Source: Acanthaster planci
Lineage: Eukaryota; Echinodermata; Asteroidea; Valvatida; Acanthasteridae
Reading direction: 5' to 3'
NCBI RefSeq assembly: GCF_001949145.1
Contig: NW_019091362.1
Coordinates: 6,887,862-6,951,861, forward strand
Length of the DNA: 64,000 nt
Positions 58,066-64,000 of the stretch are shown here, piece after piece. Every line of letters starts with the position of its first letter. Position 1 is the first letter of the stretch. A program made the position numbers and the translations under genes. The notes below the pieces were generated by a model. That model saw only the letters and a list, made by a program, of their open reading frames with translations. It searched no databases and had not been told where the DNA came from.

Positions 58066-59655
58066 AGTATACCTATGGAAACGTATAAAGGCCACTTGCA
58101 ATTTTTGTTGAGTTCCTATCTCGCCGTGGCGCAATACTATCTCGCCGCGGTGACTCGCCATATTGCCGAAGTGACTTAGTATCTCGTCGCGGCGAGTTAA
58201 ATCTTTGAATGTCTATTTCGCTGTAGCGAGTTATAAGATCTTGCCGCGGCGTAATATTGAAATCCTGCTGAAGCAAACAGTGGCCTAGCTAGGATTTTAC
58301 TTGGGGGCACAAAGGGGGCACCAGCATCGAATGGGAGAGGGACACCAGTTTTCAGTGGTGTTTTTTGGAGGACAAGTTTTTGTAAGCATTGTTCAATATC
58401 CATTCATCCGGGTTTTTTTCGGGGGGGCACCTGGGATTTGTTTTTTAAGCGCCAAATAAAAGCAAGCGGACTTCAAAGTTACATTTGAACTTTGAATAGT
58501 TGAAAATGGAAAAAAAAAAGTTTACAAATGCAACACATGAAGTACCTCACAGGTTTGGACGCTCAAAGCGTTTTAAGGTTACTTAGTACCCTAATTCCGC
58601 ATGTACGTAGATTGCCCACATCATGCGCATCGGGAAGGTTGACCCGTGTTCAAAATATTAAAAAGAACTTCATCAACTAAGAATTCCACAAACACGTTGT
58701 TTTGCCCTTCTCAGCGCCCTGCGCTGTATGGGCGGTTTGTGCTGACTTAATGCATGGATGTGAGGTCAAAGAGCCTGGGGATTTCAATTAATGAAAAAAT
58801 GGGTCTTGGTGTCCCTATACACTTTCTTTCCACTTTTCTTTTTGCCCACGAGAATCTCCAAAATCATGGCAAATTTTAATGTTAAAATGATACCAACATC
58901 GATGTTCGGTCTGAAATGGCGACACACATTGGCTGAAAATATGCATGGGCATCGCTGGGATTTTTTTCGGCGGGGGGGGGGCGTCTAGCTAAAACAATAA
59001 CATTTAAGTGCAGGCGGGGGGGGGTCATCTTTTTTTTTTAANGGGGGGGGGGGGGCGTCTAGCTAAAACAATAACATTTAAGTGCAGGCGGGGGTCGATC
59101 ATCTTTTTTTTCTCAAGTTCAAGCCAATTGATAATTTTCATACTATTTCATTTCCTTGGCTTCTTTCCTTTTTCCTGTTCCTTCAGGGTTCCCTTGCGGC
59201 GAATATGCAAATAATGATTTTGTTTAGGTATACATGAAAAGGCACCGTAATCCTTTCAACAAGCAGTCAACCTGGGGGTCGAAGTAGTCTACCCCGCTTC
59301 TGAATATGGAAATTCGCAACCCCAAATGAGTTTTTTTTTATCGGAAATCAAGCTTTGTTGAAATACAAAATCTTTGGATTAAAACAATCTGAAACCTAAT
59401 CTCACCGCAGTCCACCTTGGTGATACATCTGAGAACGACACGATAAGTAGGATTTATGAAACCACTGAAATATTTGCCGCCATGGGATATCAATTTCACG
59501 CCACGGCAAGACCGTGTAACTCGCCGCGGCGAAATAGACATTCAACATAATAACTCGCCGCGGCGAGATAATAAGGCGCCGCGGCAAAATAGTATTTCGC
59601 CGCAGCGAAAACATTTTTTTTTGCAAGTGGCCCTTGTACGCTTCCGTAAGTACCA
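58066..59655. mobile_element. Inverted-repeat element with arrays of CGCCGCGGCG palindromes
   Basis: The left arm (58066-58278) and right arm (59456-59655) are reverse-complement copies. Their outer ends share GGCCACTTGCAA on one side and TTGCAAGTGGCC on the other. Each arm carries five or six variants of TCGCCGCGGCGA at about 20-35 bp spacing, separated by short AT-rich stretches. The 1.2 kb interior contains poly-G/poly-T sequence, a small tandem duplication and a CAGTGGCCTAGCTAGG sequence like a hAT end. No transposase frame is visible. Arg/Glu-rich translations of the arms are artefacts of the palindromes. Confidence 0.7.
58972..59112. repeat. Tandem duplication, 74-bp offset, with one N
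   Basis: GCGTCTAGCTAAAACAATAA and the bases after it occur at 58981 and again at 59055, each flanked by poly-G and poly-T. An ambiguous base at 59042 suggests that the copy number was hard to resolve. Confidence 0.8.
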
Positions 59656-60466
59656 GTGTGATGTTTGAATTTTAGTTGGAACTTGAAATGTAACAGTGTT
59701 TACGCGTACACGATTACCTTTATACAATTTAGCGCTCTTTGTTTATGATACGCAGCTTTATAGAAAAAAATAATGCCACCAAAGTTTCATTAAAAAACAA
59801 ACAAACGAAACAACAAACCGCAAACACACAAAACAAAAACACAAAAGCAGTGCCCCTTTATAGACAGAATTCAACATGCATGTTTTCAATAACTTCTCCG
59901 TAATTCGCTGAAGCCTTCAGTCAAATTGAAGAGTTCTCTAGTACTGAATATTGTGTGGCCATTAGGCTAGCAGTCTAGAACAAAAACAAAAGCAAAATTT
60001 TCAGATCACGAGATCATCCGGATTGCCACAGCATTCTTTAATATTATCCAGGCTTTACAATAATCTAAGTTATCACACAAATTCTGAATCGATCGTAAAG
60101 CAAGCTAGTGCAATCAAATGCCGGTTCTAGTAGCTGTCCCCATACATCAACGAGGTGTCGAATTTGAAAACCATTTCCTCAGAGCTGTGTCACTGATGAC
60201 GTTTTGGAGACGGATATCCCCGTTCCCCAGCTGTGGTTTCGTTTAGTGGTCGCGGTGCACCTGCTAAGATCATTTTTCCATAAACCTCCATCCCTTAAAA
60301 AATGACAAGTGAAATTTTTCTTCTCGTAGGATGGCATCAATGATCCAGAGAGGCCCTTTTGAATAAAAGGGGGAAATGTGAACAAGATTATAAACGTATC
60401 TGTCAAAGTGGAAAAATTATCCGCTATTGTTGCAAGTTAAACAATCTAAAATGCACCTTCAATGCT

Positions 60467-60483
60467 TTATTATTATTATTTTG
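60467..60483. repeat. ATT microsatellite
   Basis: Short ATT run. On the minus strand it contains AATAAA-like sequence. Confidence 0.7.
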
Positions 60484-61913
60484 TTTGGATGAGTTTACAC
60501 GTCACAGCAAGTGTTAGATGAAATCCAATGAGATGGTACTCAATCAGATGTAACTAATGGTTTTTCAGTTATTAAAATATACACAGGGGTTGTAATAATG
60601 ACAGCGACTACTCTACAATTCGCCATTTCAATGATACTGCTCTGATTACTATAAAGGGTCCGAGGTCATGGGTTCGGAGGTGGATTTTTTTTTCCCAGAA
60701 CAACTGTCCATTCTCCCTTCAGTTGTGAAAAAATCCACACTGACCAAAGAGAGGTGGTTAGTGCCGTTTCGAAGATACCGACAATTTCTTAAAAACTGCC
60801 AACATGTTGGGGGGGCACACCCCACTAAATATGCGTCAGTGGTTTATGGCAGCTTGCCTAATAAAAGTTGGAGGTATATTTATATTTGAAAATGTGTGCA
60901 CTGTGCTTTCACATCCTCTTACCAAATTTTTGTAAAAACCCTTTTTTCTTGTAATGATCTCAGCCAAGGAAACTGTTCTCCACTTTCACCGGTCACAAAT
61001 CAAAAAAGGTTTTATGTCAATACGCAGAGACTGGGTGATGGCTTTTAAAAATGTTAACAAAAATTACCCTCTGCAGAGAAGTGAAAGAGGCCGGTTATTA
61101 ACGCATTTCTCACTTTATTAACTTAGTATCCCCACAACACCCCTACCCAAAATTCAATTACAACAATATAAAAGTTCCTATGCCTAAGTGGCGAAGATTC
61201 CCTCTGAAGGGAACTGATTTCCAAAGTCAGACAGCAGCATTCCCATGTCTGAGAAACAAGTAAACCATCACAAAACTCCCCTAAATAAATAAATTAAAAT
61301 ACTAAAACAAAACAATTAAAAAAATATCTCCACCAAAAAACACGATCACATTCCCTGTGATCCAGTGATGAGTTAAGTGAAAAAAGTCATCTTCAAAAAC
61401 ATTCGCCATTTCTTCAACTTTGCTTTCACTTTTGTTCTGCTTTCCTGGGTGAGAAATCCAAACAGAGAGATCATTCCATAGAAAGATTTCCAAAGATCAC
61501 CCGATTTCTTTCCCCAAAAAACTTGGCTATCACCCTGTTTTTTACTTCTAGAAAACTGAGCGATGCTGAACGGAAGAATACATCTTTCCACTGACGTTGG
61601 AAAAACTGCTCTTGGAAATCAATCAATCAATGCAAATTATTTTTCCATTCAACTGTCCTTGGCCTTCCTGCACAAAACTCCTGAAATTCACCCACGGCAG
61701 TCCCCCAATGCTAACCTGATGTTAAATTCATTGATAAAGTTCACCACGGTTCAAGGAGAGCATTATTCACCCATCAGGCACATACCTCACGTATCTAAAC
61801 ACCAGCTGACGGAATACTTGGGGCATTTCTGTCGAGATTTTAGAAGAAAGCAGTTTGTGGACAGATTTTGGCAGCAGCTCTCCAACAGATGGTGGTTTCA
61901 CAAAGGAACACAG

Positions 61914-62133
61914 TCAGGGGAAGTGGTCAGTCTGGTTGGGGATCTGGAAGTACTTCCGCAACAGGAAAGAAAATCTGTTTTTAACAGAACTGTAGACCAC
62001 GATAGCTCCTAGCACATGAACCACAATCTCAGTGACAAGCCATAGTAAATTTTTAATATCCTTTAACGATGCACACGTCTTCCACTGGCGTGATACCTGC
62101 AGCCTGGTGCTGTCGGGCGCAAGGATGAAACAA
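61914..62133 (-). CDS. Unassigned candidate terminal exon with a membrane segment
   Basis: A very good acceptor (pyrimidine tract ending CCTTTCTCAG) at 62134 opens 72 codons that end in TGA. The peptide starts CFILAPDSTRLQVSRQWKT, has a hydrophobic stretch IKNLLWLVTEIVVHVLGAIV followed by basic residues, and ends QIPNQTDHFP. This looks like the C-terminus of a membrane protein, but I do not recognise the family. No partner exon was found in the 480 bp before the alanyl-tRNA synthetase stop, so the gene would have to overlap that one, or this may be 3' UTR that looks coding by chance. Confidence 0.25.
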
Positions 62134-62614
62134 CTGAGAAAGGACAAGGAAACTAGACTCCGAGCACCAAAGATGGACAAAGTTCATCAGTGTGGCAGAA
62201 CCGCCGAGTCTTTTCAAACACACAACAGCCAGACCAACAAAAAGCCACAGAATGCTAAACATGATACAAAGTAATACTATTATTTTGGGAGTTGGGGATC
62301 CAGTGTTTTGATATCACCCATATCAGAGGAAAGTTCCATGATATCGTTGCATTACTTTAAGAGAACTAAAACCAGGTTTCTAAAGTAATCAATTGTAGAA
62401 ATAGTGAGCATATATGATTATAAACAGCTGTCACAGACTTTTTTACTGTTATAAATTTGTAACAAAATTATGTACACCAAAATAAGCAAAGGTTGTGCAT
62501 CCCTCATTTTAAATAACTTTCACCACAACTCTGGAGATTAGAATTAATGACTTTTTACAGCACGAGGGCTAATACTGAATAGCACCTGCAAGGAGTCTGG
62601 TGGTACACACTTTT

Positions 62615-62800
62615 TCATTCCTGTGCCTTGTTTGTTGCACACCTTGCGTACTCCTCGGCAACTGAGAGGCACTCCCTGACCTTGTGGCGACCTTTGCCCT
62701 GTGACCTGGCAAAGGTAGCACTGCCACCACCCTTGCCCTGTAGCAGCTCCATCACAGGATCCATCCAGGCACTGGCTGTCAACCTGTGACCACTGGAACC
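62615..62800 (-). CDS. AARS1: Alanyl-tRNA synthetase, last coding exon
   Basis: Alanyl-tRNA synthetase charges tRNA-Ala with alanine in the cytosol. The 61 residues before the TGA read LTASAWMDPVMELLQGKGGG, then FARSQGKG and CLSVAEEYA. The K/T-A-S-x-W, G-K-G-G-G and A-x-x-x-G-K series matches the C-terminal C-Ala/DHHA1 region of cytosolic AlaRS, which normally ends about 30 residues after G-K-G-G-G, as here. The acceptor is TCTGTGCAG and entry is phase 0. Most of the gene lies to the right of the window. A mitochondrial paralogue is less likely because of the motif details. Confidence 0.8.
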   Translation of the reverse strand, partial: GSSGHRLTASAWMDPVMELLQGKGGGSATFARSQGKGRHKVRECLSVAEEYARCATNKAQE

Positions 62801-63990
62801 CTGCACAGACACACACGGTATGGAAGTAATAGCCTGAGCCGGGTACAGAGAGAGTTGTGACATAAGTGTCACCAGTGTTGGAAACAAAATGGCAGGTATA
62901 TGCACCACACCAGTGCACGTACGCACACAACGATATATATATATACGCAACTAGACATTTGAAGCCAAACCACAGTGGTTGTGTTTGTATTGCGCATGTC
63001 CAATGTGTATAAGACTCGCGTTGCAGCCGTTCATCGGTATATCAACAGTAAAAACACTGTCAACTTGTGTGAATTGCGGTAGTCAAGCGGTTACAGCATA
63101 ATGGTTTGTGACGCATGGGGTGTGGGTTCGAATCCCAGGTTGAAATTGTGGGCTTGGAGGTTTTTTTTTAAAGGAAAATAAAGCCGGAATGTTATAGGAA
63201 CCTAATTTAACACGTGAAGTTTTTATGGTTGGTTGAGCATCTAAATGTCATGCACTGTGCATGGTTGTGAACCGTGGTTTGGCTCCATACGTGTGATTGC
63301 ATACATGGCTCCAATAGCCGCACACTCTACCTAACATGTAACAAACAGCCATTTTGTTTCCAAAATCTGAAGCTGGCACTACTCTCTATATACACAGCGC
63401 TGGCTGTAACAAAGCAATGCAACAGTACTAATGTGTACTTACAAGCACACATACATGTACGTGTATTTGCCATTGGAGCTTGCGTTCATGGCATTACATT
63501 ATCATTATCTCTGCTAACTGGGCCCAGAAACATTCCTGAAACCATTCCGGTAGAAAGAAAAAGACGCCACACGGAACAACTTGCATCATATGCATATTAT
63601 GCTCTGGAAGTGTACCGCACATACTTTATGCATATTGAGAATGATATGCATATGATGCAGATCATTGTACATGGTTCTAATGAATGAATTTGACACATTT
63701 TTTCTGATGCATGTAACTGCAGTGAAACTGTTATTTTTATGTGCATAAATTGATCTAAATTCATGACTTCTGTGCGGTCACTGCAAACATCACTCCTGAG
63801 AACTAGTCACCAAGAGACGTAAACCTCATAAAAAGCCAGACTGAATGATGTAAAGAACTGTTATGTCACTGCAAACCGTCTGTGCAACTGTGCACATTTC
63901 TATACAGAGACAGACTGTACATGTTAAACCAATCTTGTCTAGAGCTAGGTCTTGGTCTTGGTAACATTGAATGCTCAGTGAGATGCTTAC
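62801..63990 (-). other. Last intron of the alanyl-tRNA synthetase gene
   Basis: 1.2 kb intron with a TA dinucleotide run near 62935, a tRNA-derived SINE-like unit (63078-63170), and a stretch (63935-63952) identical to the centre of the inverted-repeat element near 39946. The frame on the plus strand at 63274-63687 shows no family resemblance. Confidence 0.65.
63078..63170 (+). mobile_element. tRNA-derived SINE-like unit
   Basis: An A-box-like GGTAGTCAAGCGGTTA at 63078-63093 is followed by a perfect B box GGTTCGAATCC at 63125-63135, and then a T9 run at 63161-63169 that could end pol III transcription. The anticodon and acceptor stems do not pair well, so a working tRNA gene is unlikely. 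Confidence 0.55.
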
Positions 63991-64000
63991 CCTCGGGATC
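63991..64000 (-). CDS. AARS1: Alanyl-tRNA synthetase, penultimate coding exon (3' tip only)
   Basis: The last ten bases of an exon before a GTAAGC donor. In phase with the final exon they encode Ile-Pro-Arg, joining as IPR-GSSGHRLTASAW, which lines up with the family's segment before K-A-S-x-W. The exon continues beyond the right edge. Confidence 0.6.

Larger units (their letters stand above)
54186..62614. other. Intergenic region between VWDE and the alanyl-tRNA synthetase gene
   Basis: 8.4 kb. From left to right it holds the VWDE 5' flank with a TATA box, a GAT microsatellite, a short perfect palindrome (57028-57052), poly-G tracts, the CGCCGCGGCG inverted-repeat element (58066-59655), and an unassigned candidate exon (61914-62133). 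The rest is AT-rich with no supported gene. A minus-strand AATAAA at 61114-61119 might serve the upstream gene. Confidence 0.6.

Noticed and set aside
58073..58276. Arg/Glu/Ser-rich peptide with repeated S-P-R-R-D units
   Set aside because: It is a translation of the CGCCGCGGCG palindrome arrays, readable on both strands and in the mirror copy at 59338-59727. It is not a protein.
57634..58300. ACGCCACTG and CAGTGGCCTAGCTAGG as the two ends of one hAT element
   Set aside because: Their orientation is wrong for a single element, since the right-type end lies to the left of the left-type end. At most they are remnants of two insertions.
61563..62012. Plus-strand frame of 149 codons
   Set aside because: No recognised domain. 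It overlaps, in antisense, a better-supported minus-strand candidate exon, and its codon use is unremarkable.
63078..63150. A functional tRNA gene
   Set aside because: The anticodon stem and acceptor stem do not pair, although the internal promoter boxes are good. A SINE-like origin is more likely.

Overview
This is a eukaryotic genomic window with long introns, spliced genes, simple repeats and several inverted-repeat transposable elements, plus one assembly gap at 23043-24038. The proteins and genome style fit an invertebrate deuterostome such as an echinoderm, hemichordate or amphioxus. That placement is an inference: the sequence names no species. AT-rich non-coding DNA peppered with TAGGCCTA-type palindromes is compatible with it.

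One gene dominates. On the minus strand, an orthologue of VWDE (von Willebrand factor D and EGF domain-containing protein) runs from a signal-peptide exon at 54092-54185 down to an EGF exon at 945-1052 and continues past the left edge. I placed 21 coding exons. All splice sites are GT/AG, every exon-to-exon phase is compatible, and the joined reading frame is 3910 nt (1303 codons plus one base) with no stop. Domain order is signal peptide, an eight-cysteine D8C-type domain (as in uromodulin), an Ig-like domain, a second beta-rich region, a VWD domain, a long linker with a furin-type RVKR site, an EGF module, a cysteine-rich linker, a cadherin/Ig-like domain, and further EGF repeats. Intron 1 is 25.7 kb.

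Upstream of VWDE (54186-62614) is intergenic DNA. It holds a likely TATA box for VWDE, a 1.6 kb inverted-repeat element built from CGCCGCGGCG palindromes, and an unassigned candidate coding exon with a membrane segment (61914-62133). At the right edge, also on the minus strand, are the last coding exon (62615-62800) and 10 bases of the preceding exon (63991-64000) of a cytosolic-type alanyl-tRNA synthetase. The intron between them carries a tRNA-derived SINE-like unit.

Mobile DNA includes a 1.28 kb transposon with 5-bp target duplications (4679-5955), a hAT-like MITE (38096-38336), and three large inverted-repeat structures (22793-24380, 39687-40346, 58066-59655). A CpG-rich, CCAAT-rich segment inside VWDE intron 1 (37240-37575) looks like a promoter on the opposite strand, with no recognised gene behind it. 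No bacterial-type operon, CRISPR array or virus was seen.
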